Assembly: GCF_016920785.2 (NCBI RefSeq)
Contig: NW_024609884.1
Span: 85,490,069 to 85,554,068 of the forward strand
DNA: 64,000 nucleotides
Origin: Ixodes scapularis
Taxonomy: Eukaryota > Arthropoda > Arachnida > Ixodida > Ixodidae
Reading direction: 5' to 3'
Each line of letters starts with the position of its first letter. Position 1 is the stretch's first letter. Position numbers and translations under genes: made by a program. Below the pieces are notes generated by a model. That model did no database searches. It worked only from the letters and a program-made list of their open reading frames with translations, and was not told the DNA's origin. Below, one piece after another: positions 44,029 to 56,221 of this stretch.

Positions 44029-44565
44029 GGTGTGTAGTTGGGTGAGCTGGTGCATCATGATCATAAATATAGTTTTCTCATCATTTTCATAATTGTTCAT
44101 GATCATTTATTTATTTCCTTCAATTTTACAGATAAACAAGACATAATGAAAAACAGCGCTCAAAGGGACCGCACAAAAAAAAAAAAAAAATAAAGAACAC
44201 AGGCCAAATACGCGCTGACTCATATTTCGTCCTTTCGTCCTGTCCCTTTGAGCGCTGTTTTTCATGATGTTCAGTGATGACCAAACTTACCACTTTGCTG
44301 CTATTTTCGGCGTGGTTATTCTACAACAGAGTTAGTGGAATTGACTCAGGGCCTTGCATCATCCATAAATAGAAGTACTCAAATTGATGTCACTGTCATT
44401 CCGAAAACCTTTAAATAGGTATCGTAAAAAAAAAACAATAACAACTAAATTACGCGGGATTCTCCGTGCTGAAAATTGAACAGCTCGCCAATTGAATCGT
44501 AACATAACCGTATCTTTCGAACAGGTAGAGCATGCATATTTTATCAACCCTTCTTCTGATAAACT
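44029..44565. other. No gene seen
   Basis: AT-rich; a palindromic GCGCTCAAAGGGAC / GTCCCTTTGAGCGC pair at about 44157-44255 flanks an A run (arms ~15-20 bp). Confidence 0.45.
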
Positions 44566-45303
44566 ACAGGGTGAAACAAGGAGACGCCAGGCTCTATAAA
44601 TCGACCGGAAAATTCGGTTTCTTAACCTATCGCGCTACGACTTTGCGCAGCGTTGCCCACAAATGGTGCATTTTTTTTTTTTTTTTTTTGTAAAATTTGC
44701 AAAGAACGAACTTACCTGAGGAAAAAGTAAAGAAAGAAAAATACTTAGCTCCTATGGAAATGCAGCGACGCCACCGGTCTTCAAACAACACGGCGCCGTT
44801 TTGCACGGGAGACAAGAGATGGCGCAACGAACGCCGCCAACGAACGAGCATACGGCGCCGAGAGCCAGCGTCTTTAGCAGACGAACTTTTCGACTCAAAA
44901 GCGGCGCACGTTCCGCAGGCGGCGACAGTCGCAGAAACAAAAACAGGCGCGGTAACAACCAGGAACTGCAGTTCCTTGTCTGCTAATTACGCCGGCTCTC
45001 GGCGTCGTCTGCTCGTTCGTTGACGGCAGTTGGTGTCACGACCGCTTGCGCCATCTCTTGCCTCCCGTGCGAAACGGCGCCGTGTTGTTTGCAGACCGGT
45101 GGCTTCTCTGCGTTTCCATAGGAGCTTAGACTTTTTCTTTCTTTACTTTGTCCTCAGGTAAATTCGCTCTTTGCAAATTTTACAAAAAAAAAAAAAAGTG
45201 CACCATGTGTGGGCAATGCTGCACAAAGTCGTAGCGCGATAGGTTAAGAAACCGAATTTTCCGGTCGATTTAAAGAGCCTGGCGTCTCCTTGTTCCACCC
45301 TGT
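44566..45303. mobile_element. 738-bp foldback element with ~315-bp arms
   Basis: ACAGGGTGAAACAAGGAGAC at left mirrors GTCTCCTTGTTCCACCCTGT at right. Pairing runs inward through CGACCGGAAAATTCGGTTTC, CCTATGGAAA, CAAGAGATGGCGCAA and CGAACGAGCA to a ~95-bp loop near 44885-44980. No transposase. It lies against a LINE RT scrap at 45318. Confidence 0.85.
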
Positions 45304-45317
45304 GCTTGTTGATTCTT

Positions 45318-45530
45318 GGGTTTCCCAAGGATCCGCTCTTCGACCTCTTTTACTTTTCTTATTTATGACGACATTGTGAAGAAAACTTCTGCAGGTCTGA
45401 AGTTATATGCTGTTGACTGAGCACTTTACTATGAAGTGAATGATTCTAGCGATCAACGTCAGTTGATTGAAGATTTGAGACTGACTGAGAAGTATTGTAG
45501 CTCTTGAGAGGTGTGTGTTAAATTAAAATA
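45318..45530 (+). pseudogene. LINE reverse transcriptase scrap
   Basis: Translation gives SAGLKLYAVD-stop-ALYYEVNDSSDQRQL, LIEDLRLTEKYC. This is the YADD region of an RT with the second D and following residue changed to VD-stop. A frame-disturbed GFPKDPLFDLFYF block upstream matches GVPQGS-PLLF. Confidence 0.6.
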
Positions 45531-46200
45531 AGTGTTCCTATACAGTTCTCAACTGCTATGCAGTTCTTAACTGCGACAAAAGATATTTCACGACAAAAGA
45601 ACACGGATTGAAAATTATATTATTTTGCAGATCGTTGCAGATAAGAACTTTTCAACGGTTGACTGAGTGTACATAGCCGAAGATGCTTACATCAAAGAGG
45701 GATACTGTCAGTGCGATGCACGTCACCGCGTTCTATAGCTCATTCAGAAACGGAGTTCGAAATTCCAAGTCGGGGGAAGGTGGTCACGCGTAGCCGCCCT
45801 ATAGCGAAATCTAATCACAAGCACACCTTCGGGTGAGACGTTGTCACTTCAAAAGAATTATTCATCAAGTGCTAGAATATGTTAACAACATTCGGGACCC
45901 TTTTACAGAATCGAGCACTACGAAGTTAGACAGGGTTATGGTAGTTATAAGGGGGGGGGGGGGGGGGGGGGGGTGTACCGAGCGCTTTGCGTTCTTAGGG
46001 TAGTTCCACGTGCCGCCGCTAGGAGATCGAACAGTCACGCCTCGAGCGGTACGGTTCAGCTGTTGGGACAACAAACCGTATTTTCTTGTCTGTTTTCGAT
46101 CCGCGAAATCGAAGATGACGATTCTTATAGGCCGCTCCTCGTGCTACCAAAGCGCTAGTCAGAAGGAAGCACTCGTGCCCAGACCGTGCTAGGAGAGGTT
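45531..46200. other. No gene seen; G homopolymer at 45951-45972
   Basis: A 22-G run. No supported coding. Confidence 0.5.
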
Positions 46201-46201
46201 C

Positions 46202-46407
46202 AATAGACCGATCTCATTAGCCAGTTTGACTACGCCACCGCTGCCGCAATGCATCGAGGAAACTTTAGTCTTTCTGCACTTGCGACAACCTCGCTGGAGC
46301 TCTGCGCATGTGGCACGTGCCCTCTCGTGCACTGCCGGCTGCTTCCTGTGAACTAAAGCTTTGGCGGCATCACGCAAGCGCTGAACGCTTAGTGAGATCG
46401 GTCTATT
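46202..46407. mobile_element. 206-bp foldback/MITE
   Basis: AATAGACCGATCTCATTAGC at left, GCTTAGTGAGATCGGTCTATT at right. The outermost A(TA)... pattern would fit a TA target. No coding. Confidence 0.7.
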
Positions 46408-46803
46408 TCTTTGTCATGCTGCGTTAGTAAACAGCGGGCTGTGGGGAAAACAAGCTCGATAAAGCGCCCCCTATAGTTCCACCTCCTGCCCAATACTCCG
46501 GTCACCCTTCAGTTGAGACTGCAGCCAATGCCACAAGCTGGAGTTTGCTGCTTTGAAGCGCTCTTCCGCAGAACGAGCACTCGCACTAGAAATGCACGTC
46601 TCAAAGCCAGGAGCGAGGGCGAGCTCGCGCTCGTTGCTTTGGCTGCAGGCTCAGCTTAAGGGTATCATGACTTTATTGTTTGTTGGTTTTCTGTTTGTTT
46701 TATGAAAAGCTAATGTCGCATCGCGCTAAGCCCGTGTCCTTTCTCGCTCAGTATTGAACAGCACACTCGCAGGGTACGATTGGTGGGGTCCTCTCGTTTA
46801 TAA

Positions 46804-46980
46804 ATGAGGATTGAGAAGGACACCAGCTGCTTTGCGCTTCACTGCAAGAGAGGCTACAAATCCAAGAGGCGAGGATTTAAAGTGTTATTATTTTCTGTTC
46901 CCAAATACCCTAATCGTTTTGAAAATGATCGACTTTTGGCCGGAGGGCAAAGACCTTTAGCCTTAATTGGTGGTTTGTGA
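46804..46980 (+). pseudogene. THAP-domain fragment (58 codons)
   Basis: ATG at 46804 to TGA at 46978. Residues 9-14 CFALHC followed by KRGYKS, then FKVLLFSVPKYPNR, fit the N-terminal half of a THAP zinc finger (C-x4-C here). The second half of the zinc site is absent before the stop. THAP domains occur in P-element-type transposases and host proteins; this looks like a scrap or a first exon. Confidence 0.45.
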
Positions 46981-47599
46981 AGTCAATATAGGAAAACAAA
47001 ACGCATGAAAAAAATGCAATTCAAACCACAATGCCAGTGTAAGGAAGTAAGGTTAGTTCTAATTTTTTTATTTCCTATTCACTTCAATATGGCTTTACAA
47101 ACTTTAGTATATTGAGTGCAGTTGTTAGTTACGTCCTTGAGTAAAATTTGACATTTCTGTATCATGAGGACAATTTTTGAGACCTGCGTAGCCGCAGTGC
47201 TTCTCCATCTCACCTGCAAAAAGCTACCGGAACCTTGCGCCTGGTGTCATCACGCGGCGTCATGAACAAGCGGCATGCATTCGATTTTCTGGTCGGCACA
47301 CCTCCCCTCATAGCCACCATAAAATGGTTTAAGATAAAGTTGTTGGATTCATATTTAATTGGTTACAACACCGGTTACAGATCTAGTTCAGAGAGCTGGC
47401 CTTTCTTCACTGCCGGAAAGAAATTGAGCATGGAAACTAAAAGTTTTACTTAAAATTATTCGTGACATTTATAAAATTAATTGAAATAATTATATTACGT
47501 TGTCTAAGTGCAATTCCACAAGCCCAAGGTATAAGTTCGCCATATTCCGATTTAGGTATGGCAGTAATTGTTTTAAATTTTTTCTTCTTTCCAAAAACG
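46981..47599. other. No gene seen
   Basis: AT-rich; short open frames with no motif. Confidence 0.4.
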
Positions 47600-47840
47600 C
47601 GGTGGTGGAGTGGAAAGGGCTTCTTCATGACACGGTTGAACAGGACTCTCTAGACATGTTTACTGCGCGTCTTGTTTCAACTGCTTATGTAGTAATGTTT
47701 CCCCAGTTTTGTACAGAGTATGTTTGGCAGTCTGGCATCGCTCTTTGCAAATTTCTGCTATATTCATGTTATATGCCCACCCGCTCGAATCTCCTTGTAA
47801 GATCGGCTATATAACTAAATAATAAATAAATAAATAAACT
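47600..47840 (+). repeat. Possible retroelement 3' end with (AAAT)n tail
   Basis: Ends TAAATAATAAATAAATAAAT at about 47815-47838. The upstream sequence has a loosely RT-tail-like open frame. Assignment is weak. Confidence 0.3.
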
Positions 47841-50800
47841 GTTTTTTTGTTTTTTTTTGTGCCAAGAGTGTACGAGACAGCTTGTCCGTGACACCGTTAT
47901 CTTTAAAGTGTTATTCTGTGATACAGTGTTAGTTCCATTTCATCGCGACGAAAGAGAAAGAGGATACGTAAACGAGCGGTTGAAGGGGCGGTGCAACGGT
48001 ATTGGGTAAAACTTGTGGCTGAAACTTGAAGATTCGCGGGCGAATCCACGCTGGCGACGTCAAAATCTGCTCGCCGGCGGCGGAAACTTTGAATCGGTCA
48101 GGGGACAAGGCTTGACGCCTAAGCGAAGCCTTTCACCGGACATCGATTTAGCACTGGCCGGAAGTTGCGTCGGTAGCTTAAAGGGGTACGGAAACGAAAT
48201 TCTAGGGCTCATTTTATTGCTTATAGGTACATCCCACGTCGCATCAGCAGCTCAGCAAGATCAGTCTCTCGTTTGTAAACGCGAGAGAAGTTATTTTAAA
48301 ACGAATAAAACGATTTCTCACTCGAAAGAATGCAGCATTTATAGAAGACAAGAAATTTGATAGCAATTCGTCGTAGTTTGCAACGAAGCACCGCAGAAAC
48401 ACGGCCCCTTTGTGTGTTTGTGATTGTGTGTGTGTGTGTTTCAATTTGCGTTAAATTACGTCTACAAAAAAAATTAAAAAGTCAGCTTTATTAAACGTTT
48501 TGTGTCGCTGAGCAAACTTCGGGTTTCATGGGCGAAGAGAAACAAACGGGGCTTGTCATGGTCCGGTCGCCGGCCCCATCCGACCTGAAGCAATCGCTGC
48601 AAGAAATCCCAAGAGCGTGAAACGAGTCGCAGCTGCTCAAGGGTGGTTCGGCGCGTGTCGTTTCGCCTCTTTCCCGACCAATGAAGTTTGTGGACACGTG
48701 GTTTTTCGATCGATTCCGCGTCAAACGTCATCGACAGGTCCCAATCCGACGAGCCGGCGGTTCGCGATGCTCGGAATCTGAGTCGCATTTGGGGTTCTTT
48801 CCAGTCTAGGCCAGACTCGGGGGACGGACGGAGACGAGCGACGCGCGCTACAACCCCGTCCATGCCCAAGTCGGCGGACGGAAGAAGTCGCGGACGGCCT
48901 CGGCCTATCCGCTCCGCGTCGCGTGGGTGCGTTCTGCGCGCGTTCCTCCGCGTTCACGAGGAGTCAACAGTGTCAAATGGACAATAGCACCTAAAAGGCC
49001 TGCCGTTCCCCGAAACGTCGTCACTAGTGGTGGATCCGCGCAGCGCCATATAGCGTGGCCGGCAGCGCGTCTCGCGGCGTCTCACAACGAGCCCTGACTC
49101 GAGCAGTCGGCGACGCCACGAGGGACGCGTCTGCCGCTACTCTGATCGAGCTTCAGCGTGTTTGCCGCTTGGGGATGGGGTCCACCGACGATGACGTCAT
49201 GAGCAGGCCTTGTTTTCTTGGTGGTATTTGGAGTGCTCGCGATGCAGGCTCCGACGGAGGGACTGGTCTGGAGGCAGCGTAGGTTGGGGGTAAAAACGGC
49301 GGGCAGCGAAAGCTGACCTGTTTTCCGTTTCGCCGGCGTGACCGCGGACAAAATGGACTAGAAGAGCGTCTCGCGCGGTGACGACGACGGTCGAGGCTGT
49401 AATTTGCCGCGACCCGCCTCCCTTTGGCCCCCGGTGAATGTGCCGCTGTCACGCTTGCGGTGCGCTGCGCTTCGGCACGACGCCTGCAGATGGCGGGGTC
49501 GCTTAATGCGCGGGCGGAGAAGGGATTAGGCGGGTCAGCGAGGCTGCCGCTTTCGCTTCTCGTGCTGCCTCTGACGGCGGCCCAAAGGCCACGCTCCGCG
49601 GCGCCCAGGGTAGATGCAACGAGCCGCCGACCGCCCCATGAATCGGTCGTCGTCGGCGGCCGTTGGGCGTTTGACCTGGCGCCGAATGCCGGGCCTTGAC
49701 TTGAGCAGATGTTGCTCGCGCTTTCACTGCTTCAATTCGAAGGAGTCTGCATACCACCCCCCCCCCCCCTCCTTTTTTCCATTTCAATCTTCTTTTTTTG
49801 TGTGTGTCAGTGGATTGACTGTTAAAGGGGAGCTTCGGTAAATTTGGATAATAATCGATTTGCCTCACAATTCGTTCAACTCATTAATACAAGTGTACCT
49901 GAACTAGCAGCCCAAGTTAGAAGTCACAATATTTTTTTTTTCTCGTAACGTTATTGAATTTTTAGCGTTTATTTGAGAGTCTGGAGGTTTTACAGGCAAC
50001 GCTGGAAACGTGACGTCACATGCTGTAATATCAGGCAGTACAGCTTGCTCCCGACGGGTAACACGAGGTTCGATGGGGATTTCTGTAAAAGCTGACGCCG
50101 GCAAAAGAAAAATAAATAAACAAATAAATAAATGAAAATTATAATAAAAAAATAAATAAATAAAAAAAAAACAGTGCAGAATGCTGTGCCTGCTCCACTT
50201 GCGAGTTATACAACACGTGACGTGACCTCAAAGGACAACGCGGTAAAATTTCGATGTCGGTTTTGTCATAACCTTAATTTGCCATTTTCTCACTAGCCCT
50301 TTTGAATTAAGAGAAATGAACAGCATATGCCGAGAAGAGTGGGACGTGGGTATTTCCAAAACGCTCTTGAACCTGGGCAGCTAAAAAAAATATCCGGAAC
50401 TTTCGTATTTTTGTCGAAATTTTGTTCGGCCATTCCACACTGCTGTCGCGTGATAGATGACGTTGGAACTGTGTTGCGAATAATTAATGCGTTGCTTTTT
50501 TCTCAAGGAGGTTTCATCGGAGACTGTTTCTGGGCTTTATGGCATATGCGTCGGTTTCCGCTCAGGGGTTCCCCAGAAAATTGAGTGTGCGAAAGAGGCT
50601 ATTAGCGCCCGAGGATTAAAGAGTGGCATATCCATTGCGCCTGGCCTGCTGGTGCACCCGCGTTGAGCCCCAGCGCTCCTCTCCACGCTAACCGGGGGAT
50701 AAGTGTACGATCATAGGCGCGTTGTATTTGATTAGGCGAGCAGAGTCACGCCAAAAGCGAAGAAGCTCAGAACACTCGAACGTCGCTAACTCTGGAAAAC

Positions 50801-51404
50801 GTAAAAGTCGAAAGGAAGACCCCGTTGCTTTCGGTCATTAGGAACGTCGCTGTGCACAGCACCACAATGTTAATTCTGCGTTCAGACTGGCGTTTAAATT
50901 GCAGCCGCAAAGAGGATCTTCTCGTTTGCATAATCAAATGCGCGTGAATTTGTATTGGATCACGAAGCAGCCGCATTCGCGACCGCCTCGCGAATGCGGT
51001 TCATCCAGTGTAAATGAGCCATAGAGAACGTCGTTTTTGTTTTGTCATCTCTTCATGGAAACAAGGACTGTCTTCAAAACTTATAGTTTTGATGACACGA
51101 AAAAGGCACGATAAAAGCAGGTGGATTTTTCCGTGTTCTGCGGGGAAGACGAACCACGGTGGCCGTGTGCCCTTTGAACACGGGACTGTGGTGAAAGTTA
51201 TTAACTTTAACGGAACCCTGTAGCATGTTTCAGCTACGTTTCAAATTATACGTGACGTGCTCCCGAATTTGGGTTTGAGAGAAAAGTGTCAAAATAACGC
51301 TACAGTGATCGCGAAGCAAGAGGCGCGAATATAATAAGCCAGACCCTGCGTTTCTTACGTTCTGAATGACTCTACACTTTAAAAATGTCCCGTGAAATCC
51401 CTTA
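47841..51404. other. No gene supported; GC-rich block 48.5-49.7 kb
   Basis: A TTAAAGGGGTACGGAAACGA motif at about 48178 matches the ends of the 1.78-kb TTAA element, without a partner. 48500-49720 is CpG- and GC-rich with overlapping open frames in both directions; it could be a promoter or first exon, but I recognise no product. 50100-50170 is A-rich. Another TTAAAGGGGAGC motif is at about 49824. Confidence 0.4.
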
Positions 51405-53205
51405 GATAGATAGATTGTTTTATTAAGTGCCTGCCAACAGCCAAGTGGCCTGGGCGGCAGTGCACTGTCCAAAGAGTCAATACAGAATATAGATGCATGT
51501 TTCTAAAGTAATAAAATCACGCAAAAATGTCATCGTCTAAAAACAAGATATTATAGGTTTGTTGCAATCGTGTCATCGGACAGATTGATCGCATATTAGG
51601 ATAAAAAGTGTCTCGGCAGCTAGATGATCGCCCAGAGGGCACACGGAATCTCAAGGCCATCAACAACTCTGAACAGTCAATAGCACCATGCACAACATGA
51701 TATAAAAAGTTCATATTTCTAGCAATTCTTGAAACATGCGGAGTTAAAAGATTGAGGTCCACCAAAAGAGAGTTGTAGCCGTAAAAGCGGCGGCAGCCAA
51801 TATGTCTGTCATATAAAATTCGTATAAATCTACGCTGAACATTTTCAATTAGATTGCTGTGTGACATCGCAATACAGTTCCATATTACGGACGCGACCTC
51901 AGGACGCGATCTAACAAGTGCACAGTACAAGGCTCAGGAAAACGAAACTTTCTTGTCAACTGCGAAATGACGCCAGGGCAGCGGAGACCAAGACTTGCAA
52001 TACGAGAAACGTGGAAACGAAATCTAATCTCGAGTCTACAATCCCACCAAGGTCACGCGCGTGCGACACTCGCTGCACTTGTGCTTCAAGAAGGGTGTAG
52101 TCCTACATTATGCGCTCTTTCTTCCTAGTAAGGGACATCACTACTTACTTTCTGGGGTTCAGTAGAAGTCTACTGTCAAGCACCATTGTTCAAGAGAGCG
52201 GATAAAATGTTGGATATATATGCAATCACAAATATTTTCAACCTCGCGGAACAATTTTAAGTCGTCAGCGAACATGAGCACCTTTGCGTTTTTAATCAAG
52301 GACGGCAAATCGTTAATAAACACTAAAAACAGAAGTTGTCCCAGGTTAGAACCCTGCGGAACTCCAGATAAAGTTGTATACGATTCAGACAAACAGTTAA
52401 AAATTCTACCCCGATTTCGACGACTTTCAAGGTAACTTTCAAACCAAGCACAGTACAGTGGGCATAGTGCGTATTCTTTTAGCTCAGGCAAAAGTATCTG
52501 GTGGTCAACCTTGTCAAAGGCCTTAGTCACATCAAAGTAAATTGTATCCACCTGAACGCTGTTATGTATGGTAGATCCACTATGACCAAGGAAAGCACTT
52601 AAGTTTGTTTCAACAGATCTGCCTTTGAGAAATCCGTTCTGTAATGGTGTAATTTTCTGTTTAAAAAAGGAGTACAAGCGCTCATAGACCACCATTTCAA
52701 AAACCTTCGAAGAGCCACAGAGAAGAGGCACAAAACGAAAGTTAATGGCATCGCAAGGATTTCCAGACTTCAAGACTGGTATTACAATTGACATTTTCTA
52801 ACAGGAAGGATAAAACCCACATTTTAGAGACAAGTTAAATATATAGGTAAGAATAGGTACGAATATTTCACGACATCCTTTGATAATAAAGTTCGGAATG
52901 CCATCACAGCCAACAGAGAGTTTCGCCCCAAGCTTCTGCAAGAAACACGCCACCTCATTTTCTGCTACATCGTGGTATGCCAAGCAGTCAGCAAAACCCC
53001 CGATAGCGATAGCCGCAGGTGCATCAGAAGGTTGCGAAAAAAAGGCGCTAAAATGTTCAGCAAAAGCCTCACACACTTCCTTTGGTTTGAAACATATCTT
53101 ATCGCCAACCTTGAACACGACAGTACTGACATCATTTTTTGTTTGCGAACGCGCATATCGCCAGAAGCAACCAGGATCTAAAGCCTTTTGACTATTCTTC
53201 AACAA
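51405..53205 (-). pseudogene. Non-LTR retrotransposon ORF2, C-terminal half (Jockey/CR1-like)
   Basis: Three open pieces on the minus strand: 53205-52798, 52794-52159 and 51930-51517. Order: VGCDGIPNFIIKGC, then VIPVLKSGNP, FKGRSVETNLS-like (LKGRSVETNLS), YFDVTKAFDKVDHQIL, SGVPQGSNLGQLLFLVFIND, catalytic FADDLKLF, and a C-terminal RRFIRILYDRH block. A frameshift near 52796 and losses around 52150-51930 break it. The 3' end is AATAAAAC followed by (ATCT)n at 51404-51416. The endonuclease part is missing. Confidence 0.8.
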
Positions 53206-53584
53206 ATCGAAAATCTTTGATTACAGTACAGATATACAGCCAAACAGAGCAAACAACCGAAGGATACCAGCGAATTAAAAGAAAAAGAAAAAACGCCCGG
53301 AACGGGATTACACACAAAAATTATGACCTGCGCAGGGATAAGGAGCATAACGTTTACTTGGTGACTGCGCACATTTCATTTTTCGGATATAATCGCATTT
53401 TAAGCATGGTCATTTGATGAAAACCTTCTATTGTTCGCAGTGATTGGCAGCCTCCGTGTGCTGCAAAAAAAAAAAGAACACGCGTGTTTTTTTTAGATTG
53501 TTTTACTTGTCTTTTTTTCCGGCAAAGACCGTTAAAAAACCATCGATGATTGGTATTTTGGTGCACCGCGGGGAAGTATAACTT
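53206..53584. other. No gene seen
   Basis: AT-rich with an A run near 53465. Confidence 0.4.
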
Positions 53585-53855
53585 CTGGCCGTGATTTGGC
53601 TGCGCATGCATGCTCGAAGCTCTCGAGACGACCAACTCTTGTCGATGCAGGAAGCTCAGCTCAAAGGCCTCGCTGTCGTTTTCACCCTGTCGGTGACCCG
53701 AAAGTGCACGGAGCGACCGCAGCTATCGCCACTGACAGGGTGAAAACGGCAGGAGGGCCTTTGAGCCTCCAGCGCGAGCTTCCTACGTCGACAACAGTTG
53801 GTCGACTCGAGAGCTTCGAGCGTGTACGCGCAGCCAAAGCACCGCGGAAGGCAAA
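53585..53855. mobile_element. ~270-bp foldback element
   Basis: GGCTGCGCATGCATGCTCGA, AGCTCTCGAGACGACCAACT and TTTTCACCCTGTCGGTG at left have near-complements at right (CACTGACAGGGTGAAAAC, AGTTGGTCGACTCGAGAGCT, GCGCAGCCAAAG). Arms ~115-130 bp, short loop. Confidence 0.8.
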
Positions 53856-54792
53856 GAAAACGTGCTGGGGGCCGGGTGTCAGAAAGGGATGCCCTGTCAG
53901 CTTCATTTGGTTAGGGACTATATATTGCCAACACCCTGAGCGTCCCGCGACACGCCTCTGAGCTGCGAGGCTCAAATACACGCGTGCCAGGCCATCGGTC
54001 ACTGTCCGAAATACTTTGGTTCGTCGGGAGACGTGCGGACGTCCGATGTGCTGACCTCTGTGACGGATGGACGCACTGAGCCGACAGACGAAGATGAAGG
54101 GCTGTATCCGAGTGGCGCCGCGCGAAAGACGGGCGTCTTCCCTCTTGACTGTCACGCGACTACTTGTGGCAGGGCGTGCGCCCAATCTGCGACAGCTAAA
54201 CGAGCCGCGATTTGGCGTGTAGCTCATTCGGACACGGCCTTTTCCCGAGAAGACGATTATTTGAGGTAGTATTTTTCAATTCTTTTCAGGAATTTGACAG
54301 CGAGAACGGTAGGGGGCGTGAATGTCGTTTCCGGGATTGCTCGACGTTTCTCAGAAGGACGCGTTGCGTTTTTCTTCCCGACAAGCAGTATGATGGGATT
54401 CCTTCCGCCATGAGCTACTCCGGTTATTGATGGGTCCGTATTAACAGAAACTGCAACCCGCTCATCGGCAGCATCAAGTCGGGCTTGAGCAAGTACAGAT
54501 AGACCCCGCGAAGCACCAATCACTGCGATCTGCGGTCTTACTCTCAATAAATGGCTTTGTCATTGAACAGATATCTGGTTACAAATGTTTATGTATATGA
54601 TATAGTAACAAATTGTCTGGGACAACCTAAAGCGAAAGCTTTAAAAACTAGTCGTACAGAGCCATAATCTATAAAACGCGCGGCGCGCGCGAGCACACGC
54701 CCAGCGCGGCGGATCGTGAATTGAGTCGCCACAGAGAGAATAAAGGTGCCTTAGCTAAAGGTACCCTTATGATCGTGTGAATGGGGTATTAA
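53856..54792. other. No gene seen
   Basis: GC-rich with overlapping open frames and no domain. Confidence 0.4.
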
Positions 54793-55419
54793 AGGAGCAA
54801 TGCAACAATTTTTGTACTTTGCACAAATACCGCGTAAAACGGATCCCTAACGTTAATGACCTATGAAACACGCGTTCGTTTTTCACCTCACGCAATAAAA
54901 GTCCCAGAAAAAAATTTAAGAAAAACGAGCAGCATTCACCCCCTCAACTCGCAGCCAGAACAAGCGGCCACGTGATCTGGAGCCGATTATATGCCGCCAA
55001 TGTTGATCATAGCCACGCGCTGGGGTTGGCAAAGCGCAGAACACGCGCTGAGTTCCAGACATTGTTATGGCTCGGCTATTGTCGTCGTTGCAGCGATTGG
55101 ACACGGGTTACAACCCGAATGCTCCTCGAGATAGCAATTGTCACGAGCCCAAGTCGAGTGCCCACGCAATGCTTGGGTCCAATCTATGAGCCGCATTCAA
55201 ATATCGTCACTTGGGTGTACTGCGATCCCCGAGTTACGTCATCAAATTTCGCGAAGGAGAGATTGAATGAAAATGATCGCTTTTGTCCTTGAAATTACAC
55301 CGCAACAAAGGAGTTTCTTGGCCAGTGGCGTTGCGTGTGAGTATCCTTGAGTCCCAGGTGTGCCAGTAAGCTCGTGTAGAGAGAAAAACATTCCAATTGA
55401 ATATCGTTGCACAGCTCCT
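54793..55419. mobile_element. T1 MITE, full 627-bp copy
   Basis: TTAA on both sides (54789-54792, 55420-55423); ends AGGAGCAATGCAACA and its imperfect complement GTTGCACAGCTCCT. Same length as 4484-5110, with few visible differences, so recent spread of both is likely. Confidence 0.92.
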
Positions 55420-56221
55420 TTAAACTGAGAGCACACTCCCACATCGCAAAGCCCATCCCCCCCGAAAACGTGTTTTTCCGGCCCCCTGTTCGGCCGAGCC
55501 ACTCCTTTATATCGCAGGGACCGCATCTCGGAATGCTCTGCGTGAAAGTAAATGCTCAGGAATATTTTTGGCGGGTATCGTCTTCTTTTCCGACACCATG
55601 AATCCGCATGATTTCCTAGTTCTTGCCGCGCTTCGCCTCCCCGCGTTGTTTTAGCTGCAGTATTTCTGCTTGAGCGATCGCAGTCGTGTTGCTCACAAAT
55701 GATGGCGGAAGTATATTTTATTTGCGTTATTGGGAGGACGTGGACTGCCGCGATCATCTCAATAATATTATTATTTTCCCCTATACCACCCAAAGTCTAC
55801 CTTGTCCGGCTCACACAGGAGCAACCTTCACCAGTGACGTTTACTAGAGCAATTTTCCAACTACAGTTTTTATCCTTGTTTCGAACCGAAATAAATTGGT
55901 TTTGAGGGAACGTTGAGTAAGGAACAGATCACTTGAAAACGGACTAAAAACACTGGAACAAAATAGATTTTATAGTTATTACTCCTATAAAAAACCAAGC
56001 CAGTTTTTTACGTTTGTTTTTTTAGGTCCAGGTAACAGTTTTTTTATTATTATTACCTTAGTTGTTTTTGTTTGTTTTTTAACCTTACGCAATTTTTTTT
56101 TGTGCTTGAGAAAAATACACGATGATGACGGTGATGATGACGATGAACACTGTACTACTTGTGAGATGGTGGTAACACGGAATCAGCGAGCAGTGATGAA
56201 ACGACGTTCCAAGGTGCCAAC
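55420..56221. other. No gene seen
   Basis: Open frames in both directions without motifs; T- and A-rich near 56040-56100. Confidence 0.4.

Noticed and set aside
48474..48957. Overlapping GC-rich frames of 77-131 codons
   Set aside because: Open in both directions with Arg/Ser bias and no motif; kept only as a CpG-rich block.
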